Source: Pseudomonas sp. B20(2017)
Lineage (GTDB): Bacteria > Pseudomonadota > Gammaproteobacteria > Pseudomonadales > Pseudomonadaceae
Assembly: GCF_002113125.1 (NCBI RefSeq)
Contig: NZ_NEJP01000014.1
Span: 62,001 to 126,000, forward strand
Length of the DNA stretch: 64,000 nucleotides
Direction: 5' to 3'
Position 1 is the stretch's first letter. Each line of letters starts with the position of its first letter. The translations under genes and the position numbers were made by a program. This document shows positions 52,339-61,878 of the stretch, one piece after another. The notes under the pieces were generated by a model, which made no database searches, had not been told where the DNA came from, and saw only the letters and a program-made list of their open reading frames with translations.

Positions 52339-52620
52339 ATGAGCAGAACAATCGCGCTTCACTGCTCGGCGTGGCTCTTGATCGCCTTCAGCGTGATACT
52401 GACTTCGGGATGCTCGAACAGAACGCATTACCCGACATCAGGCGTTGGCGACAGCTGTTACGCCAAGGCGTTGCCGACGGTCGGGGAGGGCGGTCTGGCC
52501 TGGGGCTCCAGCCTGAACATGGCCCGGCAAAAATCCATGGCCAATTGCATGCGTTACGCCGGGCGCTCCGGGGGAACGCCGGATACCTGTCAGGTGGTGT
52601 TGGCCAATTGCAAGAATTGA
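52339..52620 (+). CDS. Small predicted lipoprotein
   Basis: A 93-aa protein starting at ATG 52339, after GGGGGGAACGGG. The leader has a hydrophobic stretch ending in LTSGC, with C25 as the lipidation site. The mature part has four further cysteines and the phrase GLAWGSSLNMARQKSMANC. Probably anchored to the outer membrane facing the periplasm. No function recognised. Confidence 0.72.
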   Translation: MSRTIALHCSAWLLIAFSVILTSGCSNRTHYPTSGVGDSCYAKALPTVGEGGLAWGSSLNMARQKSMANCMRYAGRSGGTPDTCQVVLANCKN

Positions 52621-52675
52621 CTGAGGATTGAGTCGCCACCTCAAGAACCGGTGGCGATGTTGTCTTGCGACAGAA

Positions 52676-53104
52676 CTACCGCGCGCGTCTCAATGATTGC
52701 GAAAGAGCCTGCCTGGCGATCAGCGAGGCAACGTCCTTGGCACCGTAGCAGCGGAATTTGACACTGTAGGCGTCTGTGTCGAGACGGACGATCTTCGTCA
52801 CGAAACCGCTTTCGACGGTGACCTTGCGGATCGCCGGCATCGGTATCTCGACATCCAGTGTCCCGTCCTGAACCATGCGGTTCATGGCATTGGCATTCAA
52901 GTAAACAGCGTTTTCGGTGACGGTGACTCTGCCGCCCACCCACAATCCGCCATAGTGATTTTTGAATCCCTCAAGCACCCCGGCCAGTACGCCGACATTG
53001 CCGCTTCCCACGACCTCGTAGAATTCGCCCACATCGTCGTAGTTCACTTCAGCGTCGGTCACCAGAAAATTGGCCATCTTCGACTTCAATACTGCTTCGG
53101 CCAT
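52676..53104 (-). CDS. Hypothetical protein, possible PH/GRAM-like fold
   Basis: A 142-aa protein. I chose the ATG at 53104 (MAEAVLKSKMANFLVTDAEV), since the longer frame begins at a poor TTG. Beta-rich segments such as LWVGGRVTVTENAVYLNANA and PMPAIRKVTVE suggest a small PH/GRAM-like domain. No leader and no catalytic motif. Function unknown. It is divergent from the TonB receptor gene. Confidence 0.6.
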   Translation of the reverse strand: MAEAVLKSKMANFLVTDAEVNYDDVGEFYEVVGSGNVGVLAGVLEGFKNHYGGLWVGGRVTVTENAVYLNANAMNRMVQDGTLDVEIPMPAIRKVTVESGFVTKIVRLDTDAYSVKFRCYGAKDVASLIARQALSQSLRRAR

Positions 53105-53248
53105 CCCTGCATCTCCCTTGTTCAAATCAATGCCCCGAATTTCAGGCGCCTGTTTACCTGACAAAAAACCAAATCGCCATGTGTTTCCTTCGTTCTTTCA
53201 TGCGTCGCAGTTGTCACTGTCCGTTCCCGCCTGTCTGGAGTTCACCCG

Positions 53249-55375
53249 ATGCCTTCGCTCAAAACCCTGCCCGCTGCCTTGTTGGGGCTGGCTCTTGTCT
53301 GTCCGGTCAAGGCGCAATCCCAGGGGCTGGAACTGGGGCAAGTGCTGATCGGGGCCGAGGATCAGAGCGGTGAAGATGCGTCGGTGGAAGAGGCAAAGGC
53401 TCGTCTGGCCGAGGTGCCGGGTGGCAGCAATGTGGTCGATATGCGCCAGCCATTGCAGGGCAGGGTCGCCAGCAATCAGGACGTGCTGGCGTATCAGCCC
53501 GGTGTCTATGCCCAGTCGGCGGGCAACGAAGGGACGAAAATCTCGATCCGTGGTTCGGGCATCAACCGTGCCCCCGGCGCCCACGCCTCGGGGCTGTACA
53601 CGATGCTCGACGGTCTGCCGCTGACCGGCCCCGGCGGTACGCCTTATGAATTACTGGAGCCGCTGTGGCTCGACCATGTAGAAGTGCTGCGCGGTGCCAA
53701 CGGCTTTGATCGAGGTGCCCTGGCCCTCGGTGGCGCCGTCGATTACGTCAGCCACACGGGTTACAACGCGCCGCTGCTGAATGTGCGCTACGTCATGGGC
53801 AGCCACGGTTATGCCCAGCGGCAAATCAGCTCCGGTCAGGTTGTGGGCGACTTCGATTACTACCTGTCGATGACCGACGCGCATTCCGACGGTTATCAGG
53901 ATCACACCGCCAGCAAGAGCCAGGGCGTGATCGCCAACTTCGGATATCGCTTCAATCCGAATCTGGAAACCCGCTTCTACATCCGTCACCGCGAGACCGA
54001 CAACGACCTCGCCGGGCGGGTGACCAAGCACTCTATCGAACACGATCCGCGCGCGGCCAACCCGGCCTACGTGACGCGCAACGACAGCCGCGATCAGCCC
54101 GGCAGCACCTTCATCGGTAACAAGACCACGTTCTACATCGACGACGATTCGAGCATCCAGACCGGTCTGGTTTATCACGATTACCCGATGGATCTGCGTG
54201 AAGGCCCGAACCGCTTGAAGGTCGCGTACACCGATGTCAGCGGCACGTTCGACTACAAGCGCCGCGACACGCTCTGGGGCATGGAGAGCAACAGCACCGT
54301 GGGCCTGCGGGTGACCAAACACCTGCCCAACGACGGTGCCAGCGAACTTGTACGAATTCCCACCGGCAACACCGCCAGCTATGCGCCGGGCACTCACATG
54401 CGCAACTTCACTTATCAGGGTTCGGATTCTGTCCTGCACGTGGGCAACGACCTGGAAATCGCCGACGACCTGTGGCTGACCACCGGCCTCGCCGCGATCT
54501 ACACCCGACGCGAAAGCGCCGTGACCTATCCCGAAGGTGGCGGCAAGACCAGCCTCGGTGACTGGGACTACGCGCCCCGTCTGGGCCTGCGCTATCAGGT
54601 GACGCCGGACCTGCAACTGTTCGGCAACCTCAGCCGCTCGGTCGAAGCGCCGCATCCGTGGTCGCTGATCTACAGCTCCAACGTGCGGTTCCCGGCCGGC
54701 AGCGGTGCCGCCACCGGCACCCAACGCGACCCCATCAAACTGCAGAACCAGACTGCGACCACTCTGGAACTCGGCGGCCGCGGCGACAGCGCGCTCGGCG
54801 AATGGAGCCTGGCGTGGTACTACGCCCAAGTACGCCACGAATTGCTTTCGGTGTTGCCGGACGCCAACGCCACCACGCCTTACGAACTCAACGCCAGCCC
54901 GACCGTGCACCAAGGTATTGAGGCCAGCCTGAACAGCAACCTGTGGTCAGCGAACGATGGCGGCAAGTTGACCTTGCGTCAGGCCTATACCTTCAGCGAC
55001 TTCCATTACCGCGACGACGATCGCTTCGGCGACAACCGCCTGCCGGGCTTGCCGATGCATTACTACCAGGGCGAACTGCGCTACGACTTCCCGCAGGGCT
55101 TCTTCGCGGCCGTCAACACGCAACTGGTCTCGAAAACCGCAGTGGATTACGCCAACAGTTACTACGCCGATCCTTACGCCACCTTCGGCGCGACGCTGGG
55201 CTACAACGCACCCAAGGGGGACTGGCAGACCTGGCTGGACATGCGCAACCTGACCGACAAGCACTACGCCGCTACCGTTACGCCGGGTTATGACGATAAA
55301 GGCCTGGACGCCGCACGCTCCACGCCGGGTGAGGGCATGGCGATGTATGTCGGGGTGTCGTGGAGTTTGCTCTGA
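53249..55375 (+). CDS. TonB-dependent outer-membrane receptor
   Basis: A 708-aa protein with a signal peptide (MPSLKTLPAALLGLALVCPV, cut near VKAQS). The plug domain spans about 50-165 (DVLAYQPGVYAQSAG, ISIRGSGI, VEVLRGANGFDRGALALGGA) and the 22-strand barrel follows, ending in the terminal aromatic-hydrophobic signature VGVSWSLL. There is no N-terminal signalling domain, so it lacks FecA-type sigma control. Ligand likely a ferric siderophore or other metal chelate; not shown. Confidence 0.9.
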   Translation: MPSLKTLPAALLGLALVCPVKAQSQGLELGQVLIGAEDQSGEDASVEEAKARLAEVPGGSNVVDMRQPLQGRVASNQDVLAYQPGVYAQSAGNEGTKISIRGSGINRAPGAHASGLYTMLDGLPLTGPGGTPYELLEPLWLDHVEVLRGANGFDRGALALGGAVDYVSHTGYNAPLLNVRYVMGSHGYAQRQISSGQVVGDFDYYLSMTDAHSDGYQDHTASKSQGVIANFGYRFNPNLETRFYIRHRETDNDLAGRVTKHSIEHDPRAANPAYVTRNDSRDQPGSTFIGNKTTFYIDDDSSIQTGLVYHDYPMDLREGPNRLKVAYTDVSGTFDYKRRDTLWGMESNSTVGLRVTKHLPNDGASELVRIPTGNTASYAPGTHMRNFTYQGSDSVLHVGNDLEIADDLWLTTGLAAIYTRRESAVTYPEGGGKTSLGDWDYAPRLGLRYQVTPDLQLFGNLSRSVEAPHPWSLIYSSNVRFPAGSGAATGTQRDPIKLQNQTATTLELGGRGDSALGEWSLAWYYAQVRHELLSVLPDANATTPYELNASPTVHQGIEASLNSNLWSANDGGKLTLRQAYTFSDFHYRDDDRFGDNRLPGLPMHYYQGELRYDFPQGFFAAVNTQLVSKTAVDYANSYYADPYATFGATLGYNAPKGDWQTWLDMRNLTDKHYAATVTPGYDDKGLDAARSTPGEGMAMYVGVSWSLL

Positions 55376-55725
55376 GGTGTTCATGTTACGGCCAGTTTTT
55401 TGAAGTCGTATATTTAGAGCATGATTGAAAGTGTCTGAATGTTAGTTTGATAGGAATTGCCTGCTATAGGTTTTTTGGCATTAAGATTTTGGCGATTCTT
55501 GAGTGGTTTGAGCGCTGGCTGCATGTCGGAAATGTTGGGCTGAAAAGGTGGGTTATTCATTCTGTTTTGTCCGTATGATATTGGTCTGTTTTTAATGGTT
55601 GTAGTGCTTGATGAGTGTTGATGTCTGTGTCGGATGTTATTGTTATCTGGGTGATGGATTTGTTTTCCCAGATGGTGCAGGCTATTATGGATTAGTTTCC
55701 TGGATTGTAGGGTGTGGGTCTGTAT
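55376..55725. other. AT-rich intergenic region upstream of the AAA/TOPRIM gene
   Basis: A 350-base stretch that is far richer in A and T than the flanking receptor gene. No supported gene and no clear inverted repeats were found. It probably marks the left edge of an acquired segment and holds the promoter of the following gene. Confidence 0.4.
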
Positions 55726-57666
55726 ATGGATGTTAAATTTGTCGGATATAAAGCGTTTAAAGGTTTTGAACTTAAAGAGGCGTTTTCAATAAAGACGCCT
55801 GTGTCGGTTTTGATTGGGAAAAATGGATGTGGTAAAACCAGACTTTTTGAAAGTATAAAGAGTGGTGATGTGGAGGTTGTTTCTGATCCTGACATTTCCA
55901 GAGATGAGATTTTTTTTGTTTCGCATGGGGCATTAGTCCCAAAGCTTGAATCTCGGTATGTTTTGTCGGAGGTGTCTGCTCGCAAGAAGTCACTCCTTGA
56001 CAGATTTAGGTTAAATAAGCCTGAGTTTGATCGGGAGCTTGATACGTATCGTATAGAAACGCCTAGTTTAAGGTTTGGCGCTAATGATATAGGATACAAG
56101 GAAGCGCATCGCATAATTCGTAGTATTGCCGAAAAGCTTTCAAAAAAACCAAGTCAGCTTAGTGATGATGAAATTTCAAATCATTATGACGGTTATGAAG
56201 TTCAATTGTTTGGTTCGAAAAATATTACCGCCATATTTACCAGGTATATTGAAAGGCTTCATGATAATGAATATGCAATGTGGCTTTCGGATGTTAGGGG
56301 TAAGGTAACGTACCATGTAAGCGATGACGAGTTTGAGGCTGTCTATGGTCGTCAACCTTGGGTTGTACTAAATGAAATATTGGATAAAACGTTTAACGGG
56401 AAGGTAACAGTTGGAATTCCAGGAGCGTCTGAAGCGGGAGATGAGTACATTGCCTGCTTCTACGAGGGGGAAACGGGAGCACCAATTAAGGAGAGTGATC
56501 TTTCGTCTGGGGAGCAAGCTCTGCTTTGGCTCGCCTTGGTGACATTTGCTACGCAGTTTTCAGCCACTAACTCTGATGCCGTGCCAAAAATTTTGTTGAT
56601 GGATGAGCCAGACGCTTTTTTACATCCATCTATGGTCGTTCAGTTAATCAGCTTTCTGGACTCGTTTAGTCGTGAGTTCTCCGCGAAAATATTAATAACG
56701 ACGCATTCTCCTACTACAGTTGCACTTTCTCCAGATGACTCTTTATATGCTCTTTCTGATGGTGTTGTTTCCGCTGTTGATAAGGATTTGGCGATTTCAA
56801 CTTTGCTTGAGGGCGTAACGCAGATATCCGTGAATCCGTTCAATAGGCGGCTGGTGCTGGTTGAGAGCTTTTATGATGCTGAAATTTATCAGTCCGTCTA
56901 CCGTGCAATTCCCCATGGCTCTAGCTTTTTAGATTCAAGAATCGCTCTGACATTCGTCAGTTCTGGTCCAAAAATGCCCCCTCAGCAGATTTCTGACAAA
57001 CTTAATCAGGTTTTTGGAAAGGCGATTCAAAAAGACAAGATTGATGAGTTTTTGAATCTGGTAAATGGAATGGGTAACTGCGAACAAGTGAAAGGGATGG
57101 TGGAGGCATTATCTTCTGAGGGCGATAGAACAGTTCGGGGGCTTATTGATTGGGACAGAAAGAACACTGCCGGAAAGAATGTTGTGGTTTTGGGTGAGGG
57201 TAGCGCCTATTCTCTGGAAAATATCGCATTGGATCCTATTTGTATAATGTTGTTGTTGCATCTTGAGTGTATAGGTAAATACCCGATTTCTGAGTACTGC
57301 GGTGCAGATGTCGGGTGGGGCGAATGGTTGCGTACTCCTGAGCATCTGCAAGAATCCATGAATTGGTTTGTTTGCAAGTTATTTAAAAGGCCGAGCGCAA
57401 ATGATGTCCAGGTTGAGTATATTTCAGGTGTTAGCCTGAAGGGTGATAAAGAATATTTGCAGATGAGAGGGCATGATCTGGCAGAGTTGATAATTTCGGA
57501 GTTTGATGAATTGCGCGGCCTGATAAAAAACAAGGTGGAGAGACTGATGGGCTTGATTGTCAATAAATCCATGCTGAAATTGAGTGAGGGGAAATTTATT
57601 CCTAATTTTTTTTGCGATGCATTTAGAAAGCTTCAAGTCCAAATCGAGAGTGGCGCTTTGGACTGA
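55726..57666 (+). CDS. AAA ATPase fused to a TOPRIM/DUF4435-like domain (possible single-gene PARIS/OLD-type defence protein)
   Basis: A 646-aa protein from ATG 55726 (a GTG at 55714 is also possible). The ABC-like ATPase half has Walker A GKNGCGKT at 31-38, signature LSSGEQ at 259-264, Walker B KILLMDEPDAFLHP at 288-301 and switch TTHSP at 325-329. The second half has VESFYD (E380, D384), DWD at 475-477 and YSLENI at 495-500, the outline of a DUF4435/TOPRIM nuclease. OLD proteins and the AriA-AriB pair of PARIS combine these two activities. The first Gly of the TOPRIM VEG motif is replaced by Ser. AT-rich codon use indicates recent transfer. Confidence 0.8.
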   Translation: MDVKFVGYKAFKGFELKEAFSIKTPVSVLIGKNGCGKTRLFESIKSGDVEVVSDPDISRDEIFFVSHGALVPKLESRYVLSEVSARKKSLLDRFRLNKPEFDRELDTYRIETPSLRFGANDIGYKEAHRIIRSIAEKLSKKPSQLSDDEISNHYDGYEVQLFGSKNITAIFTRYIERLHDNEYAMWLSDVRGKVTYHVSDDEFEAVYGRQPWVVLNEILDKTFNGKVTVGIPGASEAGDEYIACFYEGETGAPIKESDLSSGEQALLWLALVTFATQFSATNSDAVPKILLMDEPDAFLHPSMVVQLISFLDSFSREFSAKILITTHSPTTVALSPDDSLYALSDGVVSAVDKDLAISTLLEGVTQISVNPFNRRLVLVESFYDAEIYQSVYRAIPHGSSFLDSRIALTFVSSGPKMPPQQISDKLNQVFGKAIQKDKIDEFLNLVNGMGNCEQVKGMVEALSSEGDRTVRGLIDWDRKNTAGKNVVVLGEGSAYSLENIALDPICIMLLLHLECIGKYPISEYCGADVGWGEWLRTPEHLQESMNWFVCKLFKRPSANDVQVEYISGVSLKGDKEYLQMRGHDLAELIISEFDELRGLIKNKVERLMGLIVNKSMLKLSEGKFIPNFFCDAFRKLQVQIESGALD

Positions 57667-57698
57667 TGTTCTTGGCGCGGCGCTGGTCCGGATTCAGT

Positions 57699-57735
57699 CG
57701 TGCCGTATGTTTGCCGGCACGATTTCATGAAATCG
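57699..57735. promoter_or_regulatory. Hairpin and adjacent perfect 16-base palindrome
   Basis: CGTGCCG and CGGCACG (57699-57721) form a stem that could end the AAA gene transcript; next to it CGATTTCATGAAATCG (57720-57735) is its own complement. It lies 120 bases before benR and might be an operator. Confidence 0.35.
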
Positions 57736-57855
57736 TTCGATCACCGGACAGCCAAACCTTCGTCCAATTGCCCGATCCTGCACGCCGGCGTACTGTGACC
57801 GGTGATGGCGTAAACCGTGACCATCACCATAACGACAAGATCGAGTGCCTTGCCC

Positions 57856-58812
57856 ATGGACAGCCGCCTGCTGAGCGACCGCAGCAGCGTATTTCGCCAC
57901 GCTGACCCGTATGCCGTCTCCGAATATGTGAACCAGCATGTCGGCCAGCATTTCATCGGCCTGTCCAAAACCACCCACCCGCAAGCCAGCCTCAACCACC
58001 GCAAACTCGCCGATCTCGATCTGTGCCGCATCAGCTATGGCGGCAGCGTTCGCGTGACGTCGCTGGCGCTGGAAACCGTGTATCACCTGCAAGTCCTGCT
58101 GCAAGGCAATTGCCTGTGGCGTGGGCACCAGCGTGAGCATCATCTGGTGCCGGGCGAATTGCTGTTGATCAACCCGGACGATCCGGTCGACCTGACTTAT
58201 TCCGACGATTGCGAGAAATTCATCCTCAAGGTGCCGGTCAGCGTGCTGGAGTCGGTGTGCGACGAGCAGCGCTGGCTGCATCCTGCCGGCGGCATCCGGT
58301 TTCTGCGCAATCATTACCGGCTCGACGAGCTGGAAGGGTTTACCAACCTGCTGGGCATGATCTGCCAGGAAGCCGAGGCCAGCGACCCGTTGCTGCGGGT
58401 GCAGGAGCATTACGCGCAGATCGTCGGCAGCAAACTGATTTCGCTGATGAACACCAACGTCAGCCGTGAATGCCTGAGTTCGCCGAGCGTCAGTTTCGAG
58501 CGGATCCTCGACTACATCGAACGCAACCTGAAGCGAGATCTGCCCGCCGAACACCTGGCGGCCCAGGCGAACATGAGCCCGCGCTCCCTGTACGCGCTGT
58601 TCGAACGCCAGCTCGGCGTGACCCCGATGCAATACATCCGCCAGCGCAAGCTGGAACGCATTCATGCTTGCCTCAGCGACCCGAGCTGTCCGGTGCGCAA
58701 CCTCACCGAACTGGCGCTGGACTACGGCTTCCTGCACCTCGGCCGGTTCTCCGAAAGCTATCGCCAGCAGTTCGGCGAGTTGCCGTCCGTGACCTTCAAA
58801 CGCCGCCACTGA
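57856..58812 (+). CDS. benR: XylS/AraC-family activator of benzoate degradation BenR
   Basis: A 318-aa protein, the same length as P. putida BenR. The N-terminal effector domain includes RHADPYAVSEYVNQHVGQH and ISYGGSVRVTS; the C-terminal AraC domain includes LAAQANMSPRSLYALFERQL and LALDYGFLHLGRFSESYRQQ. It activates the ben operon on binding benzoate. Two perfect XylS-type boxes lie between it and benA in the same orientation. Confidence 0.93.
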   Translation: MDSRLLSDRSSVFRHADPYAVSEYVNQHVGQHFIGLSKTTHPQASLNHRKLADLDLCRISYGGSVRVTSLALETVYHLQVLLQGNCLWRGHQREHHLVPGELLLINPDDPVDLTYSDDCEKFILKVPVSVLESVCDEQRWLHPAGGIRFLRNHYRLDELEGFTNLLGMICQEAEASDPLLRVQEHYAQIVGSKLISLMNTNVSRECLSSPSVSFERILDYIERNLKRDLPAEHLAAQANMSPRSLYALFERQLGVTPMQYIRQRKLERIHACLSDPSCPVRNLTELALDYGFLHLGRFSESYRQQFGELPSVTFKRRH

Positions 58813-58854
58813 ATCCCCGCCCCGAAACAATCTGAAGCACCTGCCGCGCCGTCC

Positions 58855-58890
58855 TGCACAAAACGGATAGCGCTCTGCAGGATTCGGATA
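58855..58890 (+). promoter_or_regulatory. BenR/XylS operator, two direct TGCA-N6-GGATA boxes
   Basis: TGCA-N6-GGATA at 58855-58869 and again at 58876-58890, six bases apart, so 21 bases from start to start (two helical turns). This is the known XylS/BenR consensus TGCA-N6-GGNTA as found at the Pm and ben promoters. It lies 64 bases before the benA start. Confidence 0.88.
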
Positions 58891-58953
58891 TTGCCGCCCG
58901 CGTTGCCTCCCTAATCTGGCCTGGCCTGAACAATAACAATGGAGGCCCCGGCC

Positions 58954-60309
58954 ATGTCCCTGGGAATCGACTACCTCAATGCCATGCTTGAAGAGGACCC
59001 CGAAAAGGGGGCCTACCGCTGCAAGCGGGAGATGTTCACCGATCCACGGCTGTTCGAACTGGAGATGGCGCACATCTTCGAAGGCAACTGGATTTACCTC
59101 GCCCACGAAAGCCAGATCCCCAACGCCAACGATTTTCTGACCCTCACCATGGGTCGCCAGCCCGTGTTTATCGCCCGCAACAAGGCCGGTGAACTCAATG
59201 CCTTTCTCAATGCGTGCAGCCATCGCGGCGCCATGCTCTGCCGCCACAAGTCCGGCAACCGTTCCAGCTATACCTGCCCGTTCCACGGCTGGACGTTCAA
59301 CAACAGCGGCAAACTGCTCAAGGTCAAGGACCCAAGCGAAGCCGGCTACCCCGAAGGCTTCAACTGCGAAGGCTCCCACGACCTGACCAAAGTCGCGCGT
59401 TTCGAATCCTATCGAGGCTTTCTGTTCGGCAGCCTGAACGCCGATGTGAAATCCCTTGCCGAGCACTTGGGCGAGTCAGCCAAGATCATCGACATGATCG
59501 TCGATCAGTCCCCCGAAGGGCTGGAAGTGCTGCGCGGTTCCAGCTCCTACATCTATGAAGGCAACTGGAAACTCACTGCCGAAAATGGCGCCGACGGTTA
59601 TCACGTCAGCTCCGTGCACTGGAACTACGCCGCCACCCAAAACCAGCGTCAGCAGCGCGATGCCGGCGAAGAAATCAAGACCATGAGCGCCGGCAGCTGG
59701 GCGAAGAAGGGCGGCGGATTCTACTCGTTCGACCACGGCCATCTGCTGCTCTGGACCCGCTGGGCCAACCCCGAAGATCGCCCGGCCTACGAGCGTCGTG
59801 ATGAACTGGCGCGGGACTTCGGCCAGGCCCGTGCCGACTGGATGATCGAGAACTCGCGCAACCTGTGCCTGTACCCCAACGTGTACCTGATGGATCAGTT
59901 CAGCTCACAGATCCGCATCGCCCGGCCGATTTCCGTCGACAAGACCGAGATCACCATCTACTGCATCGCGCCCAAAGGCGAAAGCGCGGAGGCCCGGGCC
60001 AAACGCATCCGCCAATACGAGGATTTCTTCAACGTCAGCGGCATGGCCACCCCGGATGATCTCGAAGAATTCCGTTCGTGCCAGACCGGCTACGGCGCCG
60101 GGCGCGGCTGGAACGACATGTCCCGTGGCGCGACCCATTGGGTCGAAGGCGCGGACGCGGCGGCCGAGGAAATCGACCTCAAACCCTTGTTGTCCGGCAT
60201 GCGCACCGAGGACGAAGGCCTGTTCGTGCTGCAACACAAGTACTGGCAGGAAACCATGCTCAAGGCTGCCGCCAGCGATAAAAACCTGATCCCCGTGGAG
60301 GCTGTGTGA
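58954..60309 (+). CDS. benA: Benzoate 1,2-dioxygenase large subunit BenA
   Basis: A 451-aa Rieske oxygenase alpha subunit. The ATG at 58954 follows GGAGG. Rieske ligands are C88, H90, C108 and H111; the mononuclear iron His are H217 and H222 in GADGYHVSSVHWNY. The sequence runs close to P. putida BenA and XylX. With BenB it forms the oxygenase that adds O2 to benzoate, giving the cis-dihydrodiol. Toluate or anthranilate as alternative substrate is less likely given benR and benD. Confidence 0.94.
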   Translation: MSLGIDYLNAMLEEDPEKGAYRCKREMFTDPRLFELEMAHIFEGNWIYLAHESQIPNANDFLTLTMGRQPVFIARNKAGELNAFLNACSHRGAMLCRHKSGNRSSYTCPFHGWTFNNSGKLLKVKDPSEAGYPEGFNCEGSHDLTKVARFESYRGFLFGSLNADVKSLAEHLGESAKIIDMIVDQSPEGLEVLRGSSSYIYEGNWKLTAENGADGYHVSSVHWNYAATQNQRQQRDAGEEIKTMSAGSWAKKGGGFYSFDHGHLLLWTRWANPEDRPAYERRDELARDFGQARADWMIENSRNLCLYPNVYLMDQFSSQIRIARPISVDKTEITIYCIAPKGESAEARAKRIRQYEDFFNVSGMATPDDLEEFRSCQTGYGAGRGWNDMSRGATHWVEGADAAAEEIDLKPLLSGMRTEDEGLFVLQHKYWQETMLKAAASDKNLIPVEAV

Positions 60310-60797
60310 TGAGCAACCTCTACGACACCGTGCGCGATTTCCTCTACCGCGAAGCGCGCTATCTCGACGACGGCCAGTGGGATCAGTGGCTGGAACTCTA
60401 CGCCGCCGACGCCAGTTTCTGGATGCCGGCCTGGGACGACCACGACACCCTGACCGAAGACCCGCAAAGCGAAATCTCGCTGATCTGGTACGGCAACCGT
60501 GGCGGGCTCGAAGACCGGGTGTTCCGGATCAAGACCGAGCGCTCCAGCGCAACCATTCCCGACACCCGCACCTCGCACAACCTGAGCAACATCGAGATCG
60601 TCGAACAGGGCGAAGGGCAATGCCAGGTGCGCTTCAACTGGCACACCCTGAGCTTTCGCTATCAGGTCACCGACAGTTATTTCGGCACTAGCTTCTACAC
60701 CCTCGACCTGCGCGGCGAACAGCCGTTGATCAAGGCCAAGAAAGTCGTGCTGAAGAACGATTACGTCCGTCAGGTCATCGACATCTACCACATCTGA
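60309..60797 (+). CDS. benB: Benzoate 1,2-dioxygenase small subunit BenB
   Basis: A 162-aa protein of the ring-hydroxylating dioxygenase beta family (NTF2-like cone). Its ATG shares one base with the benA stop (TGATG), and GGAGG lies seven bases upstream. YDTVRDFLYREARYLDDGQW and the FWMPAWDDHD segment are typical. It has a structural role in the alpha3-beta3 enzyme. Confidence 0.94.
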   Translation: MSNLYDTVRDFLYREARYLDDGQWDQWLELYAADASFWMPAWDDHDTLTEDPQSEISLIWYGNRGGLEDRVFRIKTERSSATIPDTRTSHNLSNIEIVEQGEGQCQVRFNWHTLSFRYQVTDSYFGTSFYTLDLRGEQPLIKAKKVVLKNDYVRQVIDIYHI

Positions 60798-60843
60798 TCG
60801 AGACGGCGGCGAGCCGGGCTCGACGCTGTGAGCGAGGTGCACC

Positions 60844-61851
60844 ATGAGTTTCCAGATCGCACTGAATTTCGAAGACGGGGTCACCCGTTTCATTGAGGCC
60901 TCGGGCCACGAAACCGTTGCCGACGCGGCCTACCGCCAGGGCATCAACATCCCGCTGGACTGCCGCGACGGCGCCTGCGGCACTTGCAAGTGTTTCGCCG
61001 AGGCCGGGCGTTACGACATGGGCGACAACTTCATCGAAGACGCCCTGAGTGAAGACGAACTGGCCCAGGGTTACGTTCTGACCTGCCAGATGCGCGCCGA
61101 AAGCGATTGCGTGGTGCGGGTGCCGGTGGGTTCGCAGGTGTGCAAGACCGAACAGGCGAGTTATCAGGCGTCGATCAGCGATGTTCGTCAGCTTTCCGAA
61201 AGCACCATCGCGCTGTCGCTCAAGGGTGAATCCCTGAGCAAACTGGCGTTTCTGCCGGGGCAGTACGTCAATCTGCAAGTGCCGGGCAGCGAGCAATCCC
61301 GTGCCTATTCCTTCAGCTCGTTGCAGAAGAACGGCGAGGTCAGTTTCCTTATCCGCAATGTCCCCGGCGGCCTGATGAGCAGCTTTCTCACCGGGCTGGC
61401 CAAGGCCGGCGACAGCCTGAATCTGGCCGGGCCGCTGGGCAGTTTTTACCTGCGCGAAATCAAGCGTCCACTGCTGTTGTTGGCCGGCGGCACCGGGCTG
61501 GCGCCGTTCACGGCGATGTTGGAGAAAATCGCCGAGCAGGGCAGCGAGCACCCGGTTCACCTGATCTACGGCGTGACCAACGATTTAGATCTGGTGGAAC
61601 TCGACCGCCTCGAAGCCTTCGCCGCGCGCATCCCGAATTTCAGCTTCGGTGCCTGCGTGGCCAATCCGCAGAGCCAGCACCCGCTCAAGGGCTACGTCAC
61701 TCAGCACATCGAGCCGCGCCACCTCAACGAAGGCGATGTCGACGTGTACCTGTGCGGTCCGCCGCCGATGGTCGAGGCGGTCAGTCAGTACATCCGCGAG
61801 CAGGGCATCACGCCGGCGAACTTTTACTACGAGAAATTCGCGGCGGCCTGA
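60844..61851 (+). CDS. benC: Benzoate 1,2-dioxygenase reductase BenC
   Basis: A 335-aa electron-transfer protein. The N-terminal plant-type [2Fe-2S] ferredoxin has C40, C45, C48 and C81; the FAD segment includes RAYSFSS and the NADH segment LLLAGGTGLAPFTAM, with a final YLCGPPPMVEAV. It passes electrons from NADH to the Rieske centre of BenAB. The gap to benB is 46 bases. Confidence 0.94.
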   Translation: MSFQIALNFEDGVTRFIEASGHETVADAAYRQGINIPLDCRDGACGTCKCFAEAGRYDMGDNFIEDALSEDELAQGYVLTCQMRAESDCVVRVPVGSQVCKTEQASYQASISDVRQLSESTIALSLKGESLSKLAFLPGQYVNLQVPGSEQSRAYSFSSLQKNGEVSFLIRNVPGGLMSSFLTGLAKAGDSLNLAGPLGSFYLREIKRPLLLLAGGTGLAPFTAMLEKIAEQGSEHPVHLIYGVTNDLDLVELDRLEAFAARIPNFSFGACVANPQSQHPLKGYVTQHIEPRHLNEGDVDVYLCGPPPMVEAVSQYIREQGITPANFYYEKFAAA

Positions 61852-61878
61852 GTCTTCTTTCTGAATTGCGAGGTTGTC

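Noticed and set aside
57694..59466. 590-codon minus-strand frame
   Set aside because: It lies opposite benR and benA, which are strongly identified; no recognisable domain in the minus translation.
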